Below, in pieces: positions 34,286 through 42,316 of a stretch of 64,000 nucleotides of DNA. Numbering within the stretch: the stretch's first letter is position 1; every line of letters begins with the position of its first letter. The position numbers and the translations under genes were made by a program. A model generated the notes under the pieces. It was not told the origin of the DNA, searched no databases, and was given only the letters and a program-made list of their open reading frames with translations. This DNA comes from Enterococcus gilvus ATCC BAA-350 (GTDB taxonomy: Bacteria; Bacillota; Bacilli; Lactobacillales; Enterococcaceae), in the NCBI RefSeq assembly GCF_000407545.1, contig NZ_ASWH01000001.1, positions 124,001 through 188,000 of the forward strand, in the 5' to 3' direction.

Positions 34286-37135
34286 TTAAGTTAAGTATTT
34301 AAAAAGTTTAGAGTCAATTGCCTGATTTAACCGCAAATCCATCTCTACTACATTTTGAGATTTGCCATCCTGGGTATTCTTTGATAATTGTTTGATTGAA
34401 TTTAGAATGGGTTTGGCTTCACCAAGATAATAGAATTCTTTGCCTTCATCATCCGACTTTTTGACAAAGATATGGATAGTCCAACGATCAGTGTCTTGAA
34501 GCACTTTTACTTCTGGGGAATTCAAGGTCCGAGGAGACTTAGTAAACCAACGCATAGTAGATTCATCAACTAACTCATCTTCATAAGCCATCTGAGCCCC
34601 TTTAAACTCTTCTCCTTTTTGTAAAGTAACAAAAATTACAAAATTACCCTCTTTATAAGTATAACCACCGATGTTTTGATCCACCATTTGTTCCTTCCAA
34701 TTCAGCATCCGTAAAACATCACGCCGACGATATTTAGCATAATAAGTTAGTGGATTTTCGGGAGTAAACTCTTCTGATTTATAGAAACTTGCAGTTAATA
34801 AATCAATTATTAGTTTTTTAAAATACGCATTTTCTAAAGCAAGTTGGAAAGATTTCGTTAGTCTGATAACGTCATTATTTGTTTCAATAATTTCTGCGCC
34901 AATATATGTTTTTTTAATTCCGCCAGTAAAAAATTGTAGAGATAAGGTTCTTAATACTGAGTGAACGGTTTTTTTATCACTTTGAAGATGACAATCTTTA
35001 AATAAATTTTGAGTCTCTTCAAACGAAAGTGGGGATTGTTCATTAATTAGTTTAGACAATAAGATAATTTCATGTTGTCTAATTCCCGGTAAAATTTCTC
35101 TCGAAAGAACCATTAAATATTTATTTTCGACGTCATCCAAAATACCTTCATTATCCCCAATTTTTTCTAAGAAAGTGTAATAAGACTGGAATTTATTCGC
35201 GATTAGGATGGGATCAATCATTTTTTGTTGAATAAAATCATTTAAATAGGGAACTCGATTCAATCGATTTTTAACTGAAAAATACACGTCTCTTAGTTCT
35301 TTCATTGAGTCAAGGGACGCATCATCGATTGATTTGAAGATACGGTCCTTAGCGATTCTTTCGAAATTGATTGATGAAAGCCCCGTGATATAATTTGTAT
35401 CAAAAGTATCTTTTCTTAAAGCATCTTTATTACGCGTAATATCACCAGATAAAGCCATGGGGATCATATAATTATTTTTATAATTACCAATAAAGTCAAT
35501 GATTGTGACAAAATCTTTTGAAGGATCTTTCCTTAACCCGCGTCCTAATTGTTGCACAAAAACAATGCTAGATTGAGTATTGCGTAACATAACTACTTGG
35601 TTGATTTTTGGGATATCAATTCCTTCATTAAAAATATCTACGGTAAAAATGTAGTTAATTTCCCCAGATTCCAGACGCTCGATTTGAACTTCTCTTTCTT
35701 CAATGGAATGTTCTGCGGTTAAGTAAGTGCTCGGAACATTTTGTGCGTTGAATTGCACGGATAATTCTTCTGCTTCTGCTTTACTACTACAGAAAACAAG
35801 CCCTTTTGGAGAATTTCTTGAACAACCATAATAGTTGATTTTCTCTAAAAGAAAAGCAACACGATCTTTGGTTGTTAAGTATTTTAAATCTGTTGTCTCA
35901 GAAATAATCACATCATCTTTTTCATAATCAGAAACTCCAAAATAATGAAATGGACAGAGTAATTCTTCTTCTAATGCTTCTTGTAGACGTATTTCATAAG
36001 CAATGTTGTAATCAAATAGCTCAAAAATGTTGAATTTATCTGTCCTTTCCGGGGTAGCTGTCATACCTAATAAAAATTTGGGGGTAAAATAATCGATGGT
36101 ATTGATATAGGATTGAGCACCCGCTTTGTGGACTTCATCAATTAGAATATAGTCAAAGTAATCTTTTTCAAATAATGTATGATAAGTAGGTTTTGAAATC
36201 GTTTGGATTGTTGCAAATAAGTATTTTGCTTTCAAATCCTTTTGGCTGCCTGATAAAATGCCAAAACTTTCTTCTGGTTCACCCAGTATTTTTTGAAAAG
36301 ACTCTTTCGCCTTATTAAGAATTTGTTCTCGATGAACAATAAATAGCATTTTTTTAGGTTTAGCTTGTGAAACATCAAAGGCAGCGAGGTAAGTTTTCCC
36401 CGTTCCAGTAGCAGATATTATTAATCCTTTCTCTGCCCCCGAAGCTCTTAACTCCTGTAGGTTCTCTAAAGCAACTTTCTGCATTTTGTTGGGAATGATA
36501 TATTGAGGCGAGAATTCAGCAATGGCTTCTTTTTCTTCCAAATCGTGATTGTTTACTATTGGTTTGTAAGTGGACCTATAGTGCGTAATCCATTTATTCG
36601 ATAGGATTTCAGCTTGTTCCCACTCAGTAGCTAAATGGTTCTGAATTTGATGAATCACTGCACCATGCTCGTAGGAAGTTAAGCGAATATTCCATTCATA
36701 GTTTAATTTCAAGGCGTTCATCGTTAAGTTAGAGCTGCCAATGATAAATGAATGGTATTCTTTTTGAGAAAAGAGATACCCTTTGGAATGGAATCCATTT
36801 TTTGTCGAGATACGAACCTCGAGGTTTGGGATAGCTAAAAGTGATTCAAACATATCAGGATGGTTAAATCCTAAGTAAGTGGATGTCAATAAGCGACCAG
36901 ATATTCCCCGTGAAGCAAGATCGGAAAGCTGAGATTTAAGAGCATTTAATCCATCCTGAGTCACAAAAGCAACTGAAAAGAAAAAATCTTCGCAGGTATC
37001 AGTTTCCTCTTGCAAAACATTCAACAGAAATTCTTTTTGCGTAGGCTGATTGATAATGAGTTTGGGATCGTATTGAGAACCTTCGACTTTTCTATTGATA
37101 AATGCTTTTCTTAATGATTGTTCTAAAACATCCAT
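34286..37135 (-). CDS. PLD-like nuclease/superfamily 2 helicase with DUF3427
   Basis: A 949-aa multidomain protein. The N-terminal PLD-like domain (residues about 30-190) has HSKGYLF and IGSSNLTMNAL, a HxK motif whose usual distal Asp is not conserved. The helicase core (about 220-580) has motif I SATGTGKTYLAAF, a DEVH box in LIDEVHKAG, TATPER and QQLGRGLRK. The DUF3427 region (about 640-945) is C-terminal. This architecture recurs in genomic islands and is suspected to act in defence against foreign DNA; this is family knowledge, not shown here. It lies seven to twelve bases after the NUDIX gene, on the same strand, within the repeat-bounded module. Confidence 0.88.
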   Translation of the reverse strand: MDVLEQSLRKAFINRKVEGSQYDPKLIINQPTQKEFLLNVLQEETDTCEDFFFSVAFVTQDGLNALKSQLSDLASRGISGRLLTSTYLGFNHPDMFESLLAIPNLEVRISTKNGFHSKGYLFSQKEYHSFIIGSSNLTMNALKLNYEWNIRLTSYEHGAVIHQIQNHLATEWEQAEILSNKWITHYRSTYKPIVNNHDLEEKEAIAEFSPQYIIPNKMQKVALENLQELRASGAEKGLIISATGTGKTYLAAFDVSQAKPKKMLFIVHREQILNKAKESFQKILGEPEESFGILSGSQKDLKAKYLFATIQTISKPTYHTLFEKDYFDYILIDEVHKAGAQSYINTIDYFTPKFLLGMTATPERTDKFNIFELFDYNIAYEIRLQEALEEELLCPFHYFGVSDYEKDDVIISETTDLKYLTTKDRVAFLLEKINYYGCSRNSPKGLVFCSSKAEAEELSVQFNAQNVPSTYLTAEHSIEEREVQIERLESGEINYIFTVDIFNEGIDIPKINQVVMLRNTQSSIVFVQQLGRGLRKDPSKDFVTIIDFIGNYKNNYMIPMALSGDITRNKDALRKDTFDTNYITGLSSINFERIAKDRIFKSIDDASLDSMKELRDVYFSVKNRLNRVPYLNDFIQQKMIDPILIANKFQSYYTFLEKIGDNEGILDDVENKYLMVLSREILPGIRQHEIILLSKLINEQSPLSFEETQNLFKDCHLQSDKKTVHSVLRTLSLQFFTGGIKKTYIGAEIIETNNDVIRLTKSFQLALENAYFKKLIIDLLTASFYKSEEFTPENPLTYYAKYRRRDVLRMLNWKEQMVDQNIGGYTYKEGNFVIFVTLQKGEEFKGAQMAYEDELVDESTMRWFTKSPRTLNSPEVKVLQDTDRWTIHIFVKKSDDEGKEFYYLGEAKPILNSIKQLSKNTQDGKSQNVVEMDLRLNQAIDSKLFKYLT

Positions 37136-37147
37136 GAAATAGCTCCT

Positions 37148-37543
37148 TTATAGTGTCGTTTTTAATTTTTCAACTGTAGGAATGTCTGCAGGTGCCCATT
37201 CAAGAGTGCCTAATTTGCTGGAGGGTAACCACTTAATGTTTACGTGTTCAGTAAGTGTAGGTACGCCTTCAATTAGATGACAAATAAAAGTTGTTAAATG
37301 AACAAAGCCAAAATCATACTCATAGGTAGTAGATTCAAATAGCTCCTCTTCAACGTTTACCGAAATTAAAAGTTCTTCAGTTAATTCCCGTTTTAGAGCT
37401 TCAATAGGAGTTTCGTGTTCCTCGATTTTCCCACCAGGGAATTCCCAATAATGTGCCAATGATTTTCCTGACCCACGTTGCGCACACAATATTTTTTGAT
37501 TGTCGATAATGATAGCACCGACGACTTCAATAGTTTTTTTCAT
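37148..37543 (-). CDS. NUDIX hydrolase (MutT/CTP pyrophosphohydrolase-like)
   Basis: A 131-aa enzyme with the complete Nudix box GGKIEEHETPIEALKRELTEEL (positions about 37-58) after the MutT-like opening IEVVGAIIIDNQKILCAQRG. It hydrolyses a nucleoside diphosphate linked to X, perhaps an oxidised or modified dNTP. The ATG at 37543 follows AAGGAAG. The open frame upstream to 37660 has no ribosome binding site. It is the first gene of the two-gene operon with the helicase, with TATAAT on minus at 37585-37580. The pairing suggests nucleotide-related signalling or protection in the same pathway. Confidence 0.85.
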   Translation of the reverse strand: MKKTIEVVGAIIIDNQKILCAQRGSGKSLAHYWEFPGGKIEEHETPIEALKRELTEELLISVNVEEELFESTTYEYDFGFVHLTTFICHLIEGVPTLTEHVNIKWLPSSKLGTLEWAPADIPTVEKLKTTL

Positions 37544-37807
37544 AATGTACTTCCTTTTTAAAATTGATCGAATAATATTATTATAACTGAATGTAATCAA
37601 AAGTCCTATTTTGCATAGAGCGACTCCGAGCATAAGTTGTTTTAATGGTTTTGAATCCATTTTTATTTTTTAGTTAGGGGAAGTTTAGCCGCGTATGTAA
37701 TGCGCCTCTTATTTTTAGATCTTGATAGATCTGATAAAATTTCTGTGATATTCGCTCTTTAAGCTGAAGCGGTAATTAGTTAATTTTCAGAGTAAAGTAT
37801 TTAAATG

Positions 37808-37926
37808 ATGGCTAATCGTCTCACTGATGAACTAAACGATGACACGATCAAGCAGCTTATCGAGACGTCGTACCGTTTGGTGTATCAGAAGCTGACGAAG
37901 AAGGAAAAAGCGGAGATTGACGCGTA
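37808..37926 (+). pseudogene. 3' remnant of the MmcQ/YjbR gene
   Basis: An open frame of 39 codons whose last part (from 37829) encodes the same ELNDDTIKQLIETSYRLVYQ segment as the intact gene at 33525. It ends in EIDA and a TAA at 37924-37926. It has no start context and is most simply the original end of that gene, cut off by the inserted module. Confidence 0.75.
37829..37920 (+). repeat. 92-bp perfect direct repeat, right copy
   Basis: Identical to 33810-33901. The bases just upstream (GATGA against GAAGA) and the codons before (RLTDEL against LANEEL) remain weakly alike, so a little original coding sequence may survive to the left. Confidence 0.95.
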
Positions 37927-37927
37927 A

Positions 37928-37961
37928 AAAATGACGCTGCTTAATTAAGCAGCGTCATTTT
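37928..37961. terminator. Bidirectional palindromic terminator
   Basis: Perfect 34-base palindrome, arm AAAATGACGCTGCTTAA. It serves the former MmcQ/YjbR gene on plus and the small membrane protein gene on minus. Confidence 0.9.
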
Positions 37962-38238
37962 CATTCTTTTTTTCGGACCAATGCAAGGCAAGGTAATAGC
38001 CTGTGATACCCATACCAATCAAGAAACAGGCGGCATCGAAACTGTTCAAAGCGGGTTTGAAGAGCGCATAGAGGACCACGACGATCAGCCAGTTCAGGAT
38101 ACTCCATAACACATTTGTGGAGGCAGAGGCGGATTTTTTCCATGGGACATCCCATTTTTCACCGGTAATCCCTTTAACAAAATGAGGGACTCCGTTCGCA
38201 AACAGCATACCCAAGATGATACATATAATTGAATCCAT
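37945..38238 (-). CDS. Small integral membrane protein of unknown function
   Basis: A 97-aa protein with hydrophobic spans at about residues 3-18, 43-62 and 67-85 (IICIILGMLFANGVPHF, LNWLIVVVLYALF, AACFLIGMGITGYYLALHW) and a charged tail KKNENDAA. AGGAGAAG precedes the ATG on minus. The stop lies inside the terminator palindrome. I do not recognise a family. Confidence 0.65.
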   Translation of the reverse strand: MDSIICIILGMLFANGVPHFVKGITGEKWDVPWKKSASASTNVLWSILNWLIVVVLYALFKPALNSFDAACFLIGMGITGYYLALHWSEKKNENDAA

Positions 38239-38432
38239 CGGAATCTTCTCCTTTTTACGTGTTCAATCTGTAGTATACCTCTTTCCGGCTTTTTTTTCTC
38301 GTGATTTTGAAAGAAATTCTTTTGGAATGAGCAGAGGATTTAACAGCAAGGAGAGGGAGGTGTTAAGGTAGATACGTACAATCAGTGAACGGAATGAATG
38401 AGAATGTTTGTAACACAAGGAGGAATTTATCG

Positions 38433-39272
38433 ATGAAAGCACCATTGATTACTATGAATGACGGCCATCAGATACCAGCAGTTGGCTTAGGAACATTTCA
38501 GATTCGCGGTGGCGTAGGGGTCGATCAAGTATTGACGGCTATCCAGGATGGGTATCGCTTGTTGGACACCTCTACAAACTATGATAGTGAAGGCGTCGTG
38601 GGAGAAGCGATTCGTCGTTCGGGGCTTCCTCGCTCGGAATTTTTTGTGACGACCAAGCTTCCAGGAAAGTACCATGCTTACGAAGATGCGTTAATGATGA
38701 TTCAAGAATCGCTTTTTCGGATGGGGCTAGACTATTTTGATCTGTACTTGATTCACTGGCCTTTGCCAAAACGCGGGCTGTATGTGGAGGCTTGGCAAGC
38801 ATTAGTGCGTGCTCAAAAGCTGGGTTTGATCCGTTCTATCGGCGTTTCGAACTTTGAACCGGAGCATTTAGACAAAATCATCGAAGAAACCGGTGTTACG
38901 CCTGCAGTCAACCAAATCGAGATCCATCCTTATTGGGTGCAGGAGCGCATGCTGAAGGCAAACAAGGAGCGGGGCATCTTAACGGAGGCTTGGAGTCCGC
39001 TTGGCCGTGGCAATGACGCGCTGAAGGAAACCGTCATTGCGGAGCTTGCTGAAAAACATGGAAAGACACCGGCCCAAATTATTTTGCGCTGGCACGCAGA
39101 ACGGGGCATCCTTCCTATTCCAAAATCCCGCAACCTGATCCATCAACGGGAAAATCTGGCTATTTTCGATTTTGAATTGACGCAAGAAGAAGTGGGTCGG
39201 ATCAATTTACTGGAAAAAGCAGATGGACGAATCGATGACCAAGACCCAAATGAATACGAAGAGTTTGAGTAG
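38433..39272 (+). CDS. Aldo/keto reductase
   Basis: A 279-aa AKR barrel enzyme. The tetrad is readable: Asp in LLDTSTNY, Tyr in the same segment, Lys in TTKLPGK and His in LIHWPLP. IGVSNFEPEHL and IPKSRNL mark the NADPH site. It reduces aldehydes or ketones such as 2,5-diketogluconate or methylglyoxal; the substrate is not determinable. The ATG at 38433 is chosen because AAGGAGG lies before it. The earlier in-frame ATG at 38385 is unsupported. Confidence 0.88.
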   Translation: MKAPLITMNDGHQIPAVGLGTFQIRGGVGVDQVLTAIQDGYRLLDTSTNYDSEGVVGEAIRRSGLPRSEFFVTTKLPGKYHAYEDALMMIQESLFRMGLDYFDLYLIHWPLPKRGLYVEAWQALVRAQKLGLIRSIGVSNFEPEHLDKIIEETGVTPAVNQIEIHPYWVQERMLKANKERGILTEAWSPLGRGNDALKETVIAELAEKHGKTPAQIILRWHAERGILPIPKSRNLIHQRENLAIFDFELTQEEVGRINLLEKADGRIDDQDPNEYEEFE

Positions 39273-39433
39273 TATAGAGGCAGTGGAAAATCCATAGTTA
39301 ACTAAAAAGTCATCAGTTATAAAATTTTTATTCGGAAAAAAAATCTGATTATACCAGTCATTCATATTTTTATTCAAAAACGTTTTCAATTGTGGCATAC
39401 TAAAAAGGAAGAGTATGCTGCAAGGGGGACGCA

Positions 39434-39745
39434 ATGAAGAAAATCGTGTTACTAGTTGGAGTAGTGGTGGCGGCGTTTTTGATTTTTCAGGTCACGCAAA
39501 AGGGCGAAGTAGAAGAAACGGCTGTTCCAAAGGCAGCGACTTCGCAGCAAACCGAGCGTAGTGAGGCAACCTGTACGAATCGTGACTTGAACGAGTTGGA
39601 TCAAGTGACCTATTCGCATCACAAAGAGTTGATGGAGGACTTGACGGGCGAGGGGGAACGTGTGAGGAAATCAACGCAAAAGGTCTTTGTAGGCGCAAGC
39701 TTAAACGAAGATGGCCGCTCTTGGTCAGGATATTTCGAAAAGTAA
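39434..39745 (+). CDS. Small exported or membrane-anchored protein of unknown function
   Basis: A 103-aa protein with an N-terminal hydrophobic segment (KKIVLLVGVVVAAFLIFQV) without a lipobox, so it is anchored or cleaved. The outer part is polar with a single cysteine (EATCTNRDL) and no recognised domain. AAGGGGG precedes the ATG, and a terminator follows directly. Confidence 0.65.
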   Translation: MKKIVLLVGVVVAAFLIFQVTQKGEVEETAVPKAATSQQTERSEATCTNRDLNELDQVTYSHHKELMEDLTGEGERVRKSTQKVFVGASLNEDGRSWSGYFEK

Positions 39746-39782
39746 AACCGTTTTGATCGGATGGATCGAAACGGTTTTTTTC
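39744..39782 (+). terminator. Intrinsic terminator
   Basis: AAAACCGTTTTGATC (39744-39758) and GATCGAAACGGTTTT (39764-39778), loop GGATG, followed by T. It overlaps the stop of the small exported protein and may also work for the convergent ABC permease gene. Confidence 0.88.
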
Positions 39783-39784
39783 TG

Positions 39785-40429
39785 TTAAAGATTTACCTGA
39801 CGGAAGCGGCGGACAGAGACGCGATAGGTCCCCCACATCATGACGACGTAAATCAGTATTCCAGCAGCTAAAATAGGCAACTGTCTGAGTTGTCCTTTAA
39901 GGGTAACGTCCTCTAGCCACGCAAGCGTTGGAAAATGGACCAGCGCCTCTACGATCATGGCGAGGATCGTTGCTGGGATCAGGCCCTTTAGGAAAGAGAT
40001 CCCTACTTTATAAGCAGTCTTGAAATAGCTTGTTAAAAAGAGAAAATTGAAGCAGGCAAAAAGGATCAGTCCGAATCCATAAAAAGCCGTATTTGCTTCG
40101 ATGCCTACTGGATTGGGTTTGGACAGGAGCTGCAATCGCAAAAAGGCAAAGGGGATAGAGAGCACGATCGTCAACAGTTGGGAGACCAGCAGGACCAGCC
40201 ATTTTCCCAAAACGACTTCTGAGCGCTTTAACGGAAGCAGTGCAGAGTAGTAGATGTCGCTGGTCTCTCGGGTATACATCAAATTTACGAAGTTTCCGAT
40301 CAGACTAAAGAGAAAGACCATCGTATACGGGTATGCGGGAACCAATACTAGCGGCCCCATCAGTGAAAAGATAAACAAATTGGGATGTGCAGCTAACCGA
40401 ATCTCTTTATATAGTAAGTTAGAAATCAT
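39785..40429 (-). CDS. ABC-2-type transporter permease
   Basis: A 214-aa membrane protein with about six hydrophobic spans (including YTMVFLFSLIGNFVNLMY, GFGLILFACFNFLFLTSYF and LPILAAGILIYVVMMWGTY). It begins MISNLLYKEIRLAAHPNLFIF, as in ABC-2 exporters of the bacitracin/lantibiotic kind. It overlaps the ATPase gene by eleven bases and completes a regulator-ATPase-permease operon. The substrate is unknown, with antimicrobial peptides or lipids the usual candidates. Confidence 0.8.
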   Translation of the reverse strand: MISNLLYKEIRLAAHPNLFIFSLMGPLVLVPAYPYTMVFLFSLIGNFVNLMYTRETSDIYYSALLPLKRSEVVLGKWLVLLVSQLLTIVLSIPFAFLRLQLLSKPNPVGIEANTAFYGFGLILFACFNFLFLTSYFKTAYKVGISFLKGLIPATILAMIVEALVHFPTLAWLEDVTLKGQLRQLPILAAGILIYVVMMWGTYRVSVRRFRQVNL

Positions 40430-41165
40430 AGTGTTTTTCCTCCATCCGAACCATAATCGCCTCTAACGTAAGGTCTCCGACATCCTCTGGGCGTTTTAGC
40501 GTTTGAAAAGAGGCAATAAACTCTTTTTTCGGCGCGGCTTTGATTAATGTCCCTTCTTTAATATAAATGATCGTATCGGCGCATTTTTCTAAATCTGAGG
40601 TAATGTGGGTAGAGAATAAAATGCTTTTTTCCCCGTCTTTGACGATCTGCTGAAAAATCGCTAGCAGCTCTTCGCGGGATACAGGATCGAGTCCGCTGGT
40701 AGGTTCGTCAAAAATAAAGAGCGTCGCTTGATGGGAGAGCGCCAGGGCAATTAAGTACTTTACCCGCATCCCGGCGGAAAGCTCCTTGATTTTTTTCGTT
40801 GGCTCCAAAGAAAAGAGCGTCAAGAATTTTTGATAAGCGGCTTCGTCCCAATCAGTATAGAATCTTTTTGTAACAGCTGTGATATCGCTGATTTTCTTTT
40901 CTTTATAAAAATCAATGCCGCCTAGAACGACCCCGATTTTCTGTTTGCAGGCACGTTCATTTTCCAAAAAAAGCTGCTCGAACATCGTTACTTTCCCGTG
41001 ATCTACAGGGATCAAATTCAGCAAGGCCTTTAAAATCGTGGTTTTCCCCGCACCGTTGACACCGATCAACCCAACGATCTCCCCTTTTGGGATATGGAAG
41101 CTGACATTGTTCAATGAAAACGTAGGATACTTTTTTGAGAGCTCCGAAACTTCCAACAGATTCAT
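40419..41165 (-). CDS. ABC transporter ATP-binding protein
   Basis: A 248-aa ATPase: Walker A GVNGAGKTT, signature ELSAGMRVKYLIAL, Walker B LFIFDEPTSGLDP and the switch histidine in FSTHITSD. It is of the exporter type that pairs with ABC-2 permeases. The ATG at 41165 is selected since AGGAGG lies seven bases before it. The start overlaps the stop of the XRE gene (TGATG), showing coupling. Confidence 0.88.
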   Translation of the reverse strand: MNLLEVSELSKKYPTFSLNNVSFHIPKGEIVGLIGVNGAGKTTILKALLNLIPVDHGKVTMFEQLFLENERACKQKIGVVLGGIDFYKEKKISDITAVTKRFYTDWDEAAYQKFLTLFSLEPTKKIKELSAGMRVKYLIALALSHQATLFIFDEPTSGLDPVSREELLAIFQQIVKDGEKSILFSTHITSDLEKCADTIIYIKEGTLIKAAPKKEFIASFQTLKRPEDVGDLTLEAIMVRMEEKHYDF

Positions 41166-41632
41166 CAAGCGTCCTCCTCCTTTGGTTCAAAGATCGTTTC
41201 CATCATATTCCCAGTCATTTGCATGAAGGTCGTGCTGTCGATCAAAGCGATGCCCTTGGAAGCAGGGTTCGTGTCCCCAAGAACGACCAGCGTGTCGCCA
41301 GTCTGGATATTGAACAGGTCTCGGGCTTTTTTAGGCAAAACGAGCTGACCGCGGGCACCGACGGGAACGATCCCGAAGATGTGCTTGCCTGCCGGACCGA
41401 TGGGCAGACCGTCCTCCTCCTGGTTATGCCGGATCAGATCGGTCAAAGTAACGTCGTAGAGACTGGCAAGCGCATCGCATTTCAAAATATCTGGTAAAGA
41501 ATCCCCATTCTCCCATTTCGCAACGGCTTGACGCGAGACCTCCAAGCGTTCGGCCACATATTCCAATGACCACTTGTTTCGATTTCGTAAGGATCGCAAG
41601 TTGTTCGCGATCGGATTTTTCTGATTTTTCAT
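41165..41632 (-). CDS. XRE-type regulator fused to an AbrB-like domain
   Basis: A 155-aa regulator: an N-terminal XRE helix-turn-helix (residues about 8-62, NNLRSLRNRNKWSLEYVAERLEVSRQAVAKWENG in parts) and a C-terminal SpoVT/AbrB-like segment (about 85-130, IVPVGARGQLVLPKKARDLFNIQTGDTLVVLGD). Two DNA-binding folds in one chain is uncommon. It is the first gene of the ABC exporter operon and presumably controls it. The ATG at 41632 follows AAGGAGGAGG. The frame upstream to 41656 runs through that site. Confidence 0.82.
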   Translation of the reverse strand: MKNQKNPIANNLRSLRNRNKWSLEYVAERLEVSRQAVAKWENGDSLPDILKCDALASLYDVTLTDLIRHNQEEDGLPIGPAGKHIFGIVPVGARGQLVLPKKARDLFNIQTGDTLVVLGDTNPASKGIALIDSTTFMQMTGNMMETIFEPKEEDA

Positions 41633-41814
41633 TTTTTTCCTCCTCCTTGTTTCCACTTTAGCGTAGAGGTCAGGAAAAAGAAATAAACCATTTGTAACAA
41701 AATTGGTTCGGTTTCGTTGCAGTGAATAAAAATTAAGCCGCCTTAAATTATGAAAGCAAAAATGTTGTGTTTTCAGAAAACGAAGTCATAATGGTGGAGA
41801 AAGAAGGGACAGGC

Positions 41815-42315
41815 ATGAAAAATCAAGAGAATCGCCATGAGGCAGAGAAGCGTTTTGTAAGTGATCACTTTTTTGAAAAAGGACATTGGTGGAACAAATT
41901 CTATATTGGTCTACTGACGATCGTTGGTTGGATTGCTGTATCGATCCCTATCTATTGGACCGTCTCATCCACACTTTTAAAAAATGATTCGGCATTTTAC
42001 CATGTGTGGAATGATCGTACTGGAGAAGCCATCTATTATCATACCGGGTTTCAATTTCTTGTTTCATTAGGCATTATCATTCTGGGCGTATTTTTTCTGA
42101 CAGTGCGAAACAATCATCGAATCACGCACCATGAAAAAGTAGAAAAATTGTATGATGAGGAAGGCTTGCAGGCTCGAAAGGCGGCGTTGAATGCCTTCTA
42201 TACAGAACGCTTTGGCTCGGAGGCGCTTCGTCACGAGGTGCGCTATTATTCTGTCCCAGAGGATAAAAATCTAGCAGATGACACGATACGTGAACATTAT
42301 AAGGAGGCAGAGTAA
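41815..42315 (+). CDS. Two-span membrane protein coupled to a GT2 synthase
   Basis: A 166-aa protein with hydrophobic spans at about residues 30-52 (FYIGLLTIVGWIAVSIPIYW) and 78-98 (FQFLVSLGIIILGVFFLTV), and a cytoplasmic C-terminal tail. The layout recalls IcaD/PgaD-type partners of poly-N-acetylglucosamine synthases, and it directly precedes such a synthase gene. Sequence homology is not demonstrated. The ATG at 41815 is preferred (AGAAGGG before it) to the in-frame GTG at 41767 and ATG at 41791. Confidence 0.65.
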   Translation: MKNQENRHEAEKRFVSDHFFEKGHWWNKFYIGLLTIVGWIAVSIPIYWTVSSTLLKNDSAFYHVWNDRTGEAIYYHTGFQFLVSLGIIILGVFFLTVRNNHRITHHEKVEKLYDEEGLQARKAALNAFYTERFGSEALRHEVRYYSVPEDKNLADDTIREHYKEAE

Positions 42316-42316
42316 G

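Larger units (their letters stand above)
33902..37828. mobile_element. Candidate inserted module (PLD-helicase-DUF3427 and NUDIX) bounded by 92-bp direct repeats
   Basis: About 3.9 kb lying between two perfect 92-bp repeats, visibly more AT-rich than its surroundings and containing only two minus-strand genes. The right repeat is followed by what looks like the original end of the MmcQ/YjbR gene and its terminator. The left repeat supplies a substitute end. This is the pattern of insertion at a gene 3' end. No integrase, transposase or terminal inverted repeats are present, so the transfer mechanism is unknown. Confidence 0.6.

Noticed and set aside
34286..37660. A type I restriction or prophage region
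   Set aside because: The helicase has PLD and DUF3427 domains, but no methylase, specificity subunit, integrase or phage structural gene is present.
37544..37660. N-terminal extension of the NUDIX protein from 37660
   Set aside because: There is no ribosome binding site, the promoter-like TATAAT lies inside it, and MutT-type proteins start at the internal methionine.
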